DNA from: Paenochrobactrum gallinarii
GTDB taxonomy: Bacteria > Pseudomonadota > Alphaproteobacteria > Rhizobiales > Rhizobiaceae
Length of the DNA: 64,000 nt
Reading direction: 5' to 3'
NCBI RefSeq assembly: GCF_014205685.1
Contig: NZ_JACIIU010000003.1
Span: 1 to 64,000, forward strand
Shown: positions 1 through 7,410 of the stretch, piece after piece
Position numbering within the stretch: the stretch's first letter is position 1
Layout of the letters: every line of letters starts with the position of its first letter
The notes under the pieces: generated by a model
Told to the model about the DNA's origin: nothing
The model's database searches: none
Seen by the model: only the letters and a program-made list of their open reading frames with translations
Translations under genes and position numbers: made by a program

Positions 1-379
1 TTTAGCCATGAATTGGTTTACGATACATTTTGATCATCGTTTGAAAGATCACTTGTAAAAGAAGCGGCAACTTACACAAAATAATAAACAGTCTCTTACA
101 CATGGGAAGGCTGTTTGATGATCCAATTGGCCATGAGAAACAAATTCGCTGTAACAATCTAGTAGGCCTCTCTTTTAGTGTCGCACCTCATACAGCTACA
201 TCCGCCTACGTTTGGGTTCTTGATGTTAATGCGGTCTCGGTTGTCCTCAATAGCGGCCCTTACGAGAACCACCATTGACTGCCAGATACAAAGGTTCGTC
301 ACCATCAATAAAAAATGGCAAGATGCCGCAAAGCATCTTGCCACTAGCAGAATAAATAACTTCAAACCGCCAGCCTGAA
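1..379. other. No confident gene; left end of island segment
   Basis: Only short open frames are present, none with a convincing ribosome binding site or a recognisable domain. On the minus strand two short frames (about 247-380 and 159-300) could together be a frameshifted remnant of a small protein, but I cannot identify a family. The stretch lies downstream of the DUF3102-like gene on the same strand. Confidence 0.4.
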
Positions 380-1441
380 TTAAATCGCACGTTGCTCCGC
401 TGCCTTAGCTGAAATCGCAAAAGCACGATCCAGCGCAGTACCCAAATCATCAAACTCACTGCGACGCGGTGAAGTGTGCTTTACCAACGGTTTTACAGTT
501 ACGACACTTGGCTTTGAAGGTACCTGCATTGGCTCTAGGGATGCAGGCGCAGTTTTAGAAATCGACCATTGTAGAGTGGGCAGTATTTCTTGCGTAAACC
601 AGTCCGGTAATGCGGTCGCCGCTGGCCAATGTTCTTTAATGCTGAGTTTCTCGAGCATAATACGAACCTTTTCCCAATCCGAGTATCGAGGGAACGAAGT
701 GGCTTGTTCGATCCGAACCAAAACGGCAGGATTAGGTGCGACTGGCAGCGCAAGATTGCAAAGTTCGGCGCAGGCAAAACGGGCAAGCATTTTGATTTCA
801 TCAAAAACCTGTTCTTTTAGAATACGCTTGCCTTGCGCTTTCTGTTGTAACTCCGCTGCAACGATCTGAATGATTTCAGTCACGTGTTTTTCGAAAGACT
901 TAAGCCCATCGCGAATTTTAATCGCCATCAGCTGGCTCAGTCCTTCAATCCCACCCACTTCAAAAGGATCAATGGTCGTTTTAAAAGGCTCAGGTTTTCC
1001 GACCTGCGTTATCTTCCTGATATCTTTAATCTGAAGCCTGCCAGTTTCCGAAGCATGCAATAAAATCTCAGTAACTTGGCTGTCATCCGCTTTGGTTAGT
1101 TCGAATAGAGCTGTCGAAGCAGCGCCAAGTTCGACGAGTTTATCTCGGTGACTACCAAGCTTCCTATGAACCGCAACATAGTTGCGTGCGGTACGATCCG
1201 TGAAGCCACAGCAGGCCTTAACCCATTTACCAAATGTCCGATCCGGAATGAGTTCATGCGCTTTGGCGAGATGCGCACCTAAATCAAAAGCTTGCTCAGT
1301 AGAGCGTCGGCCAAGCCCGACAATATGTTCATGGCACTTTTTTAAGCTTTCGATTTGCTCTTTATCCAGTCCTGCTGCTTCATATTCAAACCCACGATCT
1401 TGAGTGTTTGATTTTGTATTTCTTGTCTTAATAATTACCAT
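380..1441 (-). CDS. DUF3102-like protein of mobile elements
   Basis: A 353-residue soluble protein with no signal peptide or membrane segment. Residues about 30-110 contain the pattern of the DUF3102 family: a helix with GAHLAKAHELIP, then FGKWVKACCGFTDRTARNYV, which looks like a helix-turn-helix-like DNA-contact region. Proteins of this family are common on plasmids, prophages and integrative elements; their biochemical role is not established. The C-terminal half is predicted mostly helical and ends in a basic, low-complexity stretch. The start ATG at 1441 has a weak TAGGA-like ribosome binding site. It sits alone, transcribed leftwards, which agrees with the region being accessory. The family assignment is from motif memory and is moderate; function is unknown. 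Confidence 0.55.
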   Translation of the reverse strand: MVIIKTRNTKSNTQDRGFEYEAAGLDKEQIESLKKCHEHIVGLGRRSTEQAFDLGAHLAKAHELIPDRTFGKWVKACCGFTDRTARNYVAVHRKLGSHRDKLVELGAASTALFELTKADDSQVTEILLHASETGRLQIKDIRKITQVGKPEPFKTTIDPFEVGGIEGLSQLMAIKIRDGLKSFEKHVTEIIQIVAAELQQKAQGKRILKEQVFDEIKMLARFACAELCNLALPVAPNPAVLVRIEQATSFPRYSDWEKVRIMLEKLSIKEHWPAATALPDWFTQEILPTLQWSISKTAPASLEPMQVPSKPSVVTVKPLVKHTSPRRSEFDDLGTALDRAFAISAKAAEQRAI

Positions 1442-1720
1442 TTTAAAATCCTAAATTAAAATCTTACAAAATATCGGGCCAAACTCGCCCAATGTCATTA
1501 TAGCATATTTATCAATGAATTCATATAGTTATTATTTTCATGATTTTTGAAATCCAAAAATTTCGCTCAAAAACGAGCGATTTTGCGCTGCTATTGCCGA
1601 TCATATGGCAGACATCCAACCTGATCAGTAACGATTGCCAAAATGACTTAATCCAGCCCACATTTCAGTTACGTCGCGACTTCAATCACCCGTGCTCTGC
1701 ATTGTTTTATAACCTTCGAT

Positions 1721-1733
1721 CAAACGCCGTTTG
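1721..1733. repeat. 13-bp palindrome CAAACGCCGTTTG (copy 1)
   Basis: Perfect six-base arms around one central base. The exact reverse complement recurs at 1951-1963 and a one-mismatch version, CAAACATCGTTTG, at 2452-2464. Repeated odd-length palindromes in non-coding DNA suggest a binding site for a dimeric DNA-binding protein. Confidence 0.55.
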
Positions 1734-1791
1734 TCGAAGCCAATAGGAACACCTGAAGAAAAGAGGATTTCTTTATTTTCTATTCTTTCAG

Positions 1792-1839
1792 GTTGCCGGG
1801 ACAGTGAGTTGCCTTACCCGCAACCTGATTGGAGTTGCC
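1792..1839. repeat. Three direct GTTGCC repeats
   Basis: GTTGCC occurs at 1792-1797, 1808-1813 and 1834-1839, with an inverted GCAAC in between (1820-1824). Spacing is irregular (16 and 26 bases), so this is not a regular iteron array. It may be part of the regulatory region. Confidence 0.3.
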
Positions 1840-1950
1840 CGCAGAGCACTACAAATTGGCGGCAATGCATTTCAATTCAGAAAAATTTGCAATAATCCGA
1901 TTCAAAATACTGGATTACCGTTTCTGAACTCTTGAATTCTGATTCAAAAA

Positions 1951-1963
1951 CAAACGGCGTTTG
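1951..1963. repeat. 13-bp palindrome CAAACGGCGTTTG (copy 2)
   Basis: Reverse complement of the 1721 copy. It ends 74 bases before the start of the 110-residue gene at 2038, a suitable position for an operator. The ten bases CGGCGTTTGC recur at 2501-2510 as a possible half site. Confidence 0.55.
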
Positions 1964-2037
1964 CGAAAGCGAAATAATGATTGCGCCGACAGTTTTTTGA
2001 GCTCACGCTATTGGTATAAATCCGTGAGACTTAAATT

Positions 2038-2370
2038 ATGACAATCAGAAAGCAAGAGGCGGAGCGCTTACGCAAACAACGTGAACGTCAGCAAAGGGTG
2101 CGTGAGCGCCATAAACGAGACCGAAAACCATCGCGGGATGATATAGCCCGCGTCTTGCTGCATATGTTCATCATGAGATCTTATAAGACCAATCAAATGC
2201 ACTTGCTCGAGGGCTATTGCGACATGATCGTTCGCAGACTGAAATCTCAGGGTTTTGATAAAGCTGCAAGCTATGGTGTCTTAGATGACCTTATTGAAAA
2301 ATACACGAAATCAGATTGGCAGTTTTTTAGAAAGCTTCATTTGAAGGAAGACGATACCCCAATCAAATGA
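2038..2370 (+). CDS. Hypothetical basic protein, 110 residues
   Basis: No family recognised. The first 35 residues are extremely rich in arginine, lysine and glutamate (for example KQRERQQRVRERHKRDRK) and probably form a charged helix or nucleic-acid contact. The rest looks like a compact helical domain: a DDIARVLLHMFIMRS helix, then a stretch with GYCDMIVRRLKSQGFDKAASYGVLDDLIEKY. There is no signal peptide or membrane segment. The ATG follows a purine-rich stretch without a strong ribosome binding site. The gene is flanked on both sides by copies of the CAAACG-N-CGTTTG palindrome, so it could encode a self-regulating DNA-binding protein; that is inference from position and charge only. Confidence 0.55.
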   Translation: MTIRKQEAERLRKQRERQQRVRERHKRDRKPSRDDIARVLLHMFIMRSYKTNQMHLLEGYCDMIVRRLKSQGFDKAASYGVLDDLIEKYTKSDWQFFRKLHLKEDDTPIK

Positions 2371-2768
2371 GCTTGCCTTCGTTACGATATCTATGAATTA
2401 ATTGAGGGTTTCACATCTGATAATGATGGCAGCCATTCTTAAATGATTTGGCAAACATCGTTTGTGCTCAATTTTGTCTTCCCCCCGTTACTTCATAGCA
2501 CGGCGTTTGCAGATGAATCGCAATTATAGAGTTTTCCAGGAATAATTATTTGGAAACGCTGGCGGCAGATTTTTACTATTTTTATCTGCAGGTTAAGACG
2601 AAAAACGCTGTTTAATGTCGCTTAATTTCATGGATCCCGAGCTTCATAAAAACGTGCAGCCAACAACTATATTCAAATGTGCCCACAGGTATTTTCATAT
2701 GAGGGCCTTCCCGGGTTTTGCCGGTCCTGTCATAGTTTATCCATGTTCAATCACAGAACATAAAAAAC
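2371..2768. other. Non-coding stretch with a third palindrome copy
   Basis: About 400 bases with no credible gene. It contains CAAACATCGTTTG at 2452-2464, related to the two 13-base palindromes upstream, and the half site CGGCGTTTGC at 2501-2510. A GTTTTCCA...TTGGAAAC imperfect inverted repeat lies near 2532-2558. No known element is recognised. Confidence 0.4.
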
Positions 2769-2830
2769 GGCTCCGCTAGGTGCGCCAACACCATAACGGA
2801 GCCTGACCTGAAACCTTCTCGAAAAGGAAG
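2769..2830 (+). promoter_or_regulatory. Nested RNA hairpin plus hairpin over a ribosome binding site
   Basis: GGCTCCG (2769-2775) pairs with CGGAGCC (2797-2803); inside it GGTG (2779-2782) pairs with CACC (2789-2792) around a six-base loop. A second hairpin pairs CCTT (2814-2817) with AAGG (2824-2827). The 3' arm of the second is part of AAGGAAG, the ribosome binding site of the 27-codon frame at 2838. Such a layout would allow control of translation. No match to a known riboswitch class is recognised. Confidence 0.45.
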
Positions 2831-2837
2831 ACGGGCT

Positions 2838-2921
2838 ATGGCCAGCTATACCGATACCCATTTTAAAATGAAAGCACCTGTAATCTGCTCAGCAGTTTTT
2901 ACAGGACTGAAACGGAAATAA
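2838..2921 (+). CDS. Possible 27-residue peptide
   Basis: An ATG frame of 27 codons ending TAA, seven bases after AAGGAAG, a good ribosome binding site. The peptide starts MASYTDTHFKMKAPV and ends TGLKRK; it is basic and has no clear membrane helix. Its last codons run into the 15-base palindrome at 2913-2927. It precedes the gene at 3006 and could be a leader peptide. The small size makes chance a real alternative. Confidence 0.3.
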   Translation: MASYTDTHFKMKAPVICSAVFTGLKRK

Positions 2922-2927
2922 TTTCCG
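2913..2927. repeat. 15-bp palindrome CGGAAATAATTTCCG (copy 1)
   Basis: Seven-base perfect arms around a central A. The identical 15 bases recur at 4556-4570 inside a 25-base perfect palindrome. Each copy lies just after a short gene or peptide on the plus strand. There is no U-run typical of a terminator here, so an operator or recombination site is as likely. Confidence 0.6.
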
Positions 2928-3005
2928 CTCCAAATGCGTTCGTGACGTCATAAACCGAACGAACCCCCTCATGTAAATTATAAAACTGGCAGTCGCTTCC
3001 GGTGT

Positions 3006-3965
3006 TTGCAGACATCGTCGGTTGACGCTGCTCGTCATTCAACAACCGCTCAAGTAGCCGCAGCTACAAAAGAGCTTGCAATCTGGTGTGCACATGCTGC
3101 CGGAACAGGAGAACCTATGTTATATCAAGCCCCAATCGGCGATATCACCTTTTACACCACACCACTGCCAAGACGGTATTGGTCACGTGGCGTATTTATC
3201 ACTACACGATATTCAAATTTATACGTTGCTATACAAACCGCCAGCAACCCTGCCCAAGCCAGAGCTGTTGCCAGACAAACTTTGTTAGAGCTGACACCGC
3301 TATATGAAGGGGTAAGCATTATTGCTTTTCTTGAAAAAGCACTTTCTACGCATAATCCCTCCTCATCAAAAGAGGATGAAAAGAACAAAATGCCAATCAC
3401 TATGGATGAACTCGAAGATATATTGGATGCTAGAGGCCTTGTAGTCAACTATGACATTAATAATGAAGTAGAATTAACCAAAATGATATTAGCAGATGAA
3501 AATTATGCTTTTGATATCTGCCATTACGATACCGAAAGCAAAAAACTGCTCTGGCTGCATATGGCATACGGATTGGCAGATCAGCCAAAACGCCTGGAGG
3601 AATGGAAGCAGCGATCTCTGGATGGTAATTTACACTTGTTACCATTATTTAAGCAGTATTACGGCAAAGACATTAAAAGCATCGAATTCGCATGCATCGA
3701 TCCATTGTTGAAGCATAGTCAAAAAGAAACAGGCATTTGGTCGTTAAAGGATGCTGATAAATTTACAGGGACACCAGGGACAGCAGAAAAGATCGCATCG
3801 TGGCAGAAGCATGCGTTAAATGATCTCAATATGGTGCTCAGCAGACCCAATGCGCCTGATGAAGAAAAACGACTTCAGCAATTAATTGCTGATATCAAGC
3901 GCATCGTTCATTCTTCGAATAAGAATGTGAAACTACCGAGCTTGAGCATTTTAACACCCGAATAG
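3006..3965 (+). CDS. Hypothetical protein of the island
   Basis: No family recognised. The longest frame uses a TTG at 3006 without a ribosome binding site (319 residues). An in-frame ATG at 3117 is preceded by AGGAGA and is a better translational start, giving about 282 residues beginning MLYQAPIGDITFY; the sequence before it still looks coding. The protein is soluble, with an N-terminal segment rich in aromatic residues and threonine (ITFYTTPLPRRYWSRGVFIT), a linker rich in serine, lysine and glutamate near residue 115, and a helical C-terminal half. No catalytic motif is visible. It lies between two palindrome copies and upstream of a hairpin cluster. The coding call is supported by length and by the ribosome binding site at 3117; the function is unknown. 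Confidence 0.55.
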   Translation: MQTSSVDAARHSTTAQVAAATKELAIWCAHAAGTGEPMLYQAPIGDITFYTTPLPRRYWSRGVFITTRYSNLYVAIQTASNPAQARAVARQTLLELTPLYEGVSIIAFLEKALSTHNPSSSKEDEKNKMPITMDELEDILDARGLVVNYDINNEVELTKMILADENYAFDICHYDTESKKLLWLHMAYGLADQPKRLEEWKQRSLDGNLHLLPLFKQYYGKDIKSIEFACIDPLLKHSQKETGIWSLKDADKFTGTPGTAEKIASWQKHALNDLNMVLSRPNAPDEEKRLQQLIADIKRIVHSSNKNVKLPSLSILTPE

Positions 3966-3991
3966 CCAAACGGTCATTGTTTATCCAACAA

Positions 3992-4151
3992 GGCAGCAAT
4001 CAGGATTGCTGCCACCGGCTAAGGTTTAAGCCACCTTTATCCAAGACAAGCGAAACCGCTTGATGGTTTGAGGTGATCCTCAAGCCTTAGTCCACTCAGT
4101 CAGTAATATTACCCAATAAAAATCCCACCCGTTTTTGTGCCCGCAAAAACG
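3992..4151 (+). ncRNA. Candidate structured RNA: cluster of perfect hairpins
   Basis: Within 160 bases there are four strong stems: GGCAGCAAT/ATTGCTGCC (3992-4000 with 4005-4013, nine perfect pairs), CAAGCG/CGCTTG (4047-4062), TTGAGG/CCTCAA (4068-4083) and CGTTTTTG/CAAAAACG (4130-4151). CTAAGG (4019-4024) can pair with CCTTAG (4085-4090) to enclose the middle stems, giving a multibranch fold. It ends about 35 bases before the gene at 4186, so it could be its leader, or a small RNA. No known RNA family is recognised. The strand is inferred from the neighbouring genes. Confidence 0.45.
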
Positions 4152-4185
4152 AATGACCTACTGTATTCAAAAATAGGATCGAATA

Positions 4186-4509
4186 ATGATTATTCAAAAT
4201 GGACACATGAACGAAGCATCCATTCGCCAAAATATCACGCTTATGAAAGCTTTAATCCACGATATGGAAAGTTTCTTAGAGGGCACTGGACCGACCCAAG
4301 AAACTCTTGAGCAAGCACCTGTCATTGGCAACTGGGAACCTGCAAAACGTGACATACCGTGCCTCTATGGCACTATCATAAATCATCCGCTCTTAGGTGA
4401 AGTCGTGCCTGCGGGCCTGACGTCACAACTATGGCTGCTCAATCTTGATCAAGGGTGGGCACGCACGCTTAGCCGTTATTACAAGCTCGGAAAGCAATCT
4501 GAAACTTAA
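4186..4509 (+). CDS. DUF6634-like small protein
   Basis: A 107-residue protein. The central and C-terminal part (APVIGNWEPAKRDIPCLYG, NHPLLGEV, LWLLNLDQGWARTLSRYYKLG) resembles DUF6634, a family of small proteins frequent in Hyphomicrobiales chromosomes and plasmids, of unknown function. The N-terminal helix (about residues 9-35) is amphipathic. The ATG at 4186 has an AGGA-like ribosome binding site ten bases upstream, and a second ATG lies seven codons in. The gene follows the hairpin cluster and is followed by the 25-base palindrome at 4551. The family name is from memory of the sequence pattern and should be treated as moderate. Confidence 0.55.
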   Translation: MIIQNGHMNEASIRQNITLMKALIHDMESFLEGTGPTQETLEQAPVIGNWEPAKRDIPCLYGTIINHPLLGEVVPAGLTSQLWLLNLDQGWARTLSRYYKLGKQSET

Positions 4510-4550
4510 TCAACCTTTAAAAGAAAGCGACACTCTCGTGCAGAACAAGA

Positions 4551-4575
4551 TTTAGCGGAAATAATTTCCGCTAAA
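4551..4575. repeat. 25-bp perfect palindrome containing copy 2 of CGGAAATAATTTCCG
   Basis: Twelve-base arms (TTTAGCGGAAAT and its complement) around one central A. The inner 15 bases are identical to 2913-2927. It lies 41 bases after the stop of the DUF6634-like gene and just left of the IS3 scar. A run of A/T follows (AATAATTTATTATTATTTTTT), so it could also act as a terminator. Confidence 0.65.
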
Positions 4576-4607
4576 TAATAATTTATTATTATTTTTTAAA
4601 AGTGAAA

Positions 4608-5034
4608 GTGAAGTGGTCCTGTTTTTCTGAACAGTTTTTCTATCCAGCTAAGATACACCCTGGTTAGGTTTCATGCTGCTTGGTTGATGTGTATTGTGCT
4701 AAAATATGCACTATTCGTCGTGGGAGCCAATATTGCGCTCAAGAATATCAAAAGCTACTGCTCAAATATCGATTTATGCCGTCCATGAGCGGGAAAGGTA
4801 ATTGTTTTGATAACTCCGCAATAGAAAGCTGCTTTAAATCATTAAAGGCTGAATTGATTTGGCGCAGGCACTGGCAAACAAGGCGAATCATTGAGACTGC
4901 ACTCTTCGAATATATAAATGGCTTTTATAATCCACGCCGAAGACATTCAACATTTGGCTGGAAATCGCCGGTGGCATTTGAGAAAAAACCGCATAACATG
5001 AGAGATAGGCCGGAATACAACCGGTGCAAGACCA
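4608..5034 (+). mobile_element. Internally deleted IS3-family remnant
   Basis: The left end is recognised by a terminal-repeat-like sequence starting GTGAAGTGGTCCTG near 4608, followed by a short non-coding stretch and then by only the C-terminal third of the transposase. The element's 5' coding part is missing and its right end is cut off where it meets an IS256 remnant near 5034. It is a dead insertion scar at the left flank of the BREX operon. Confidence 0.55.
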
Positions 5035-5051
5035 ACGGATACTTGGATTGA
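4680..5051 (+). pseudogene. IS3-family transposase OrfB, C-terminal fragment
   Basis: The frame encodes the end of a DDE integrase domain. It contains RGSQYCAQEY (the segment after the second catalytic Asp in IS3 transposases), SMSGKGNCFDNSAIESCFKSLK with the third catalytic Glu, and the typical tail YINGFYNPRRRHSTFGWKSPVAFE. The segment before RGSQY does not match the expected HHSD, so the catalytic Asp is lost. About two thirds of the protein is missing. The last residues, from about 5035, read into the neighbouring IS256 scar. It is not expected to be active. Confidence 0.8.
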
Positions 5052-5277
5052 AAGTAAAGAATGGGATGACTTCTTGCCACACCCTGCGCCGTGCAGAGCC
5101 AATGGAAGCATATTTCCCGTGCCATTTTCCCTCGAATACATCTAGTTCAATGGCGGCCTTTTCTGCTATGACGGCTTCGTAAATCCGGCGCACATCGCTT
5201 GCAACAATTTTGCAGTCTTTCCAGACGCAAAAATTCAAAGAATGACGCACCAGATAAACAATACAGATCTGCACCAT
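5035..5277 (-). pseudogene. IS256-family (Mutator) transposase fragment
   Basis: On the minus strand about 81 residues match the central part of IS256-type transposases: MVQICIVYLVRHSLNFCVWK, then YEAVIAEKAAIELDVFEGKW and WQEVIPFFTFNPSIR. In intact members this is followed by the TTNAIE segment with the last catalytic residue, which is absent here. The frame runs on into the IS3 remnant in antisense, so the apparent 129-residue product is a chimera of two scars. The fragment begins 45 bases after the stop of brxL and marks the downstream end of the BREX operon. Confidence 0.8.
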
Positions 5278-5321
5278 TATTTCTTTCTAAACCTCCAGTT
5301 TCGAACTTTTGGCCTAAAATT

Positions 5322-7403
5322 TTACTGTGAATGGATATAGGTTATGTAAAAACCACGAACCATTCGGTGCTCCTGCATCCGTTCTCCCAGCGAGAAACCG
5401 TTCATCTTCCGGGGGGTCGGCTGAAAAATATCCAGCCCACGATCCAGAACCATCTTCCATCCGGTGTCTGTCGTGATGTCGCGGGCATGGAGCGTTCCGC
5501 TCCCATCAAACGCCCAGGTGAAATCAACGCCCGTGCCTGTGCAGGCTTCAGCAATCCCGTCCAGGCACTCTCGCTGCTCCTGGATGTTCCCATCGTCCGG
5601 AGCCGTGACAAGATGCACAGCGATCTGATCTTCAGGCTGTTTGCGCCTGATCAGCATCTCGATCAGTTCCATCACGTTGCGCGCCTGATGGAACTTTCGG
5701 ATATAGGGGTCTGTGATGATGATCCGCGTCGCGCCATCCGTCCAAGGACCAAAGATCTTGTCGAAACTGATGCCCTTGCGGTTTTCTGTGAAAACGACAT
5801 GTCCGGGAGTTGGGGGTGAGTGCGGGGCAGCGGCAACGGCAGGTGCTGCGGAAGCAGCCACCGTTGAGACCGGCTCTGCCGGTACCAACCCAATCTCTTG
5901 TTGATTCGTACCTTCACTTCCATCGTCGGTTGATCGACGGTGGTAGAACTGGGGGAACTCCTCTTCCTCCAGCGTGGCGACGGCGCGCTTTGCGCCATCC
6001 GATGCGATGTAATGGAAATCTGCTGCCTCAAAGGTGCTGTCGATCCGCAGGAGCTGATCCTTCACCCGCTTTCGGCATTCAATCGCAAAGCGCAGCAGTT
6101 CTTCAACTTCGGCTTCTGTCTCGCCTCCATTCGGGAAGATCAGCTTCAGCAGACCTGACATGGTCTTGTTGATCGCCGCACGGTCCCGGGTATGGGTCTG
6201 AACCGGAATGGTGAAATAGCGATCTGGCCGGTGCGAGAAGTCCTCCGCACGCAGATGGCGCAGGATTTCGGCGAGATAGTCAACAATGAACCCATAGCCA
6301 GATGTGAACATCTCTCCCCGGATGATGTCGACCTCCCATCCGGGCAGATAGGCATGCAATCGATCAATAAAGGCGCTGTCGTGGAACTGCGGCGGCAGAG
6401 CTTCGAACAGGTCCGTATTTTTGAGCATCCAAGGCACGTTATGGTCCGTGTTGCCGACGAAGGCGAAGCTGGCCTCGGCGCCCATCGGATTTACACCACG
6501 AGAGAACTGCTTGTTTGCCATGTAGTTCTTCATGATATCGACAAGCGCCTTGTTGGCCGTCTTCTCGCGGCCGGCAAATTCGTCAAAGGCCACGACATCC
6601 CAAAAGCCGACCAATCCGATCCGGCCATTGGAATTGTTCACGAAAAGCTTGGGAACCGTGATTTCACCGCCCGAGATCAGCTGACCATGTGGTGAAAACT
6701 CGGAATAGATATGAGATTTTCCCGTCCCCTTGGGACCAAGCTCGATGAGGTTGTAGTTACGCTCAACAAATGGCACCAGGCGCAACAGTTGCAAAAGCTT
6801 TGACCTGCGCCCGAACAGTGACGGATCAAAGCCGATGCTCTGCATCAGCAGATCGATCCATTCCTCGGTGGTGAACTTGTCCCGCGTCTCGCGATAGCCG
6901 TCATAGTCCACACGGGCGATCTGGATCGGCTTCAACGTGTCGATGATCCAGGGGGAGATCCGGCTGTCTTCCGAAAATTCGTACTGCACATCGGCGATGC
7001 ACCAAATACCCGTAACCAGCAGTTTCGGGTGCGCCTTTACCGTGGCGCTGTCGATGGCAACCCGCTTGATACCGAGGTTTTCAAAGACCGCCTCATAGGC
7101 ATCGGTCTTTTCATTCAGCGCCACGCTAACCTGATCGATGACCTTGTAGCGGCCACGCTCCTTGATCGTTGATTGTACCAACCCCGCTTCGGAACGATGG
7201 ACGTAGTGCTTGCGCAGGATGTCCTTGACCGTTTCAATGCCTGTCGCAATCGAGGCTTCGTCATCGGTCGCGCAATACTGGCCGAGAAGGTATTCGAGCA
7301 CATAAGTGGGGACAATGGCGTTCCCCTTCACGGCCTTCACCAGGTCCTTACGGACCACGAAACCGGCAAAATGCTCATTGATCTTGTCATCAAGGGTCGA
7401 CAT
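5322..7403 (-). CDS. brxL: BREX protein BrxL, AAA+ ATPase with Lon-like fold
   Basis: BrxL is the last gene of type 1 BREX and is needed for phage exclusion in the systems studied; homologues are AAA+ ATPases that form rings on DNA. The N-terminal region (NEHFAGFVVRKDLVK, VLEYLLGQYCATDDE) is typical. Walker A is GPKGTGKS at about residue 222 and the Walker B region VVAFDEFAG at about 270. The C-terminal 150 residues (about 540-693), after a linker rich in alanine and proline, resemble the C-terminal PLD-like domain of MITD1: IIITDPYIRKFHQARN, HARDITTDTGWKMVLDRG, FSLGERMQEH. An in-frame GTG at 7409 is possible, but the ATG at 7403 has GAGG five bases upstream. The gene starts just after the pglZ stop. 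Length is normal and no damage is visible. Confidence 0.93.
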   Translation of the reverse strand: MSTLDDKINEHFAGFVVRKDLVKAVKGNAIVPTYVLEYLLGQYCATDDEASIATGIETVKDILRKHYVHRSEAGLVQSTIKERGRYKVIDQVSVALNEKTDAYEAVFENLGIKRVAIDSATVKAHPKLLVTGIWCIADVQYEFSEDSRISPWIIDTLKPIQIARVDYDGYRETRDKFTTEEWIDLLMQSIGFDPSLFGRRSKLLQLLRLVPFVERNYNLIELGPKGTGKSHIYSEFSPHGQLISGGEITVPKLFVNNSNGRIGLVGFWDVVAFDEFAGREKTANKALVDIMKNYMANKQFSRGVNPMGAEASFAFVGNTDHNVPWMLKNTDLFEALPPQFHDSAFIDRLHAYLPGWEVDIIRGEMFTSGYGFIVDYLAEILRHLRAEDFSHRPDRYFTIPVQTHTRDRAAINKTMSGLLKLIFPNGGETEAEVEELLRFAIECRKRVKDQLLRIDSTFEAADFHYIASDGAKRAVATLEEEEFPQFYHRRSTDDGSEGTNQQEIGLVPAEPVSTVAASAAPAVAAAPHSPPTPGHVVFTENRKGISFDKIFGPWTDGATRIIITDPYIRKFHQARNVMELIEMLIRRKQPEDQIAVHLVTAPDDGNIQEQRECLDGIAEACTGTGVDFTWAFDGSGTLHARDITTDTGWKMVLDRGLDIFQPTPRKMNGFSLGERMQEHRMVRGFYITYIHSQ

Positions 7404-7410
7404 CGGCACC

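Larger units (their letters stand above)
1442..2037. other. Non-coding, repeat-rich stretch
   Basis: About 600 bases without a credible gene between two divergent island genes. It holds a TCGCTC/GAGCGA hairpin near 1563-1580, three direct GTTGCC copies (1792, 1808, 1834), a repeated GATTCAAAA (near 1899 and 1941) and two copies of a 13-base palindrome (1721 and 1951). The density of small repeats is what one expects from a promoter/operator or replication/transfer control region, but no element of a known family is recognised. Confidence 0.45.

Noticed and set aside
159..459. Small minus-strand protein after the DUF3102-like gene
   Set aside because: Would need a frameshift to join two pieces, and no family or ribosome binding site supports it.
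1792..1839. Replication origin with iterons
   Set aside because: Only three short copies with irregular spacing and no replication gene in the window.
4888..5277. 129-residue minus-strand protein next to brxL, possibly a BREX accessory gene
   Set aside because: Its first 81 residues are an IS256 transposase piece and the rest is antisense IS3 remnant.
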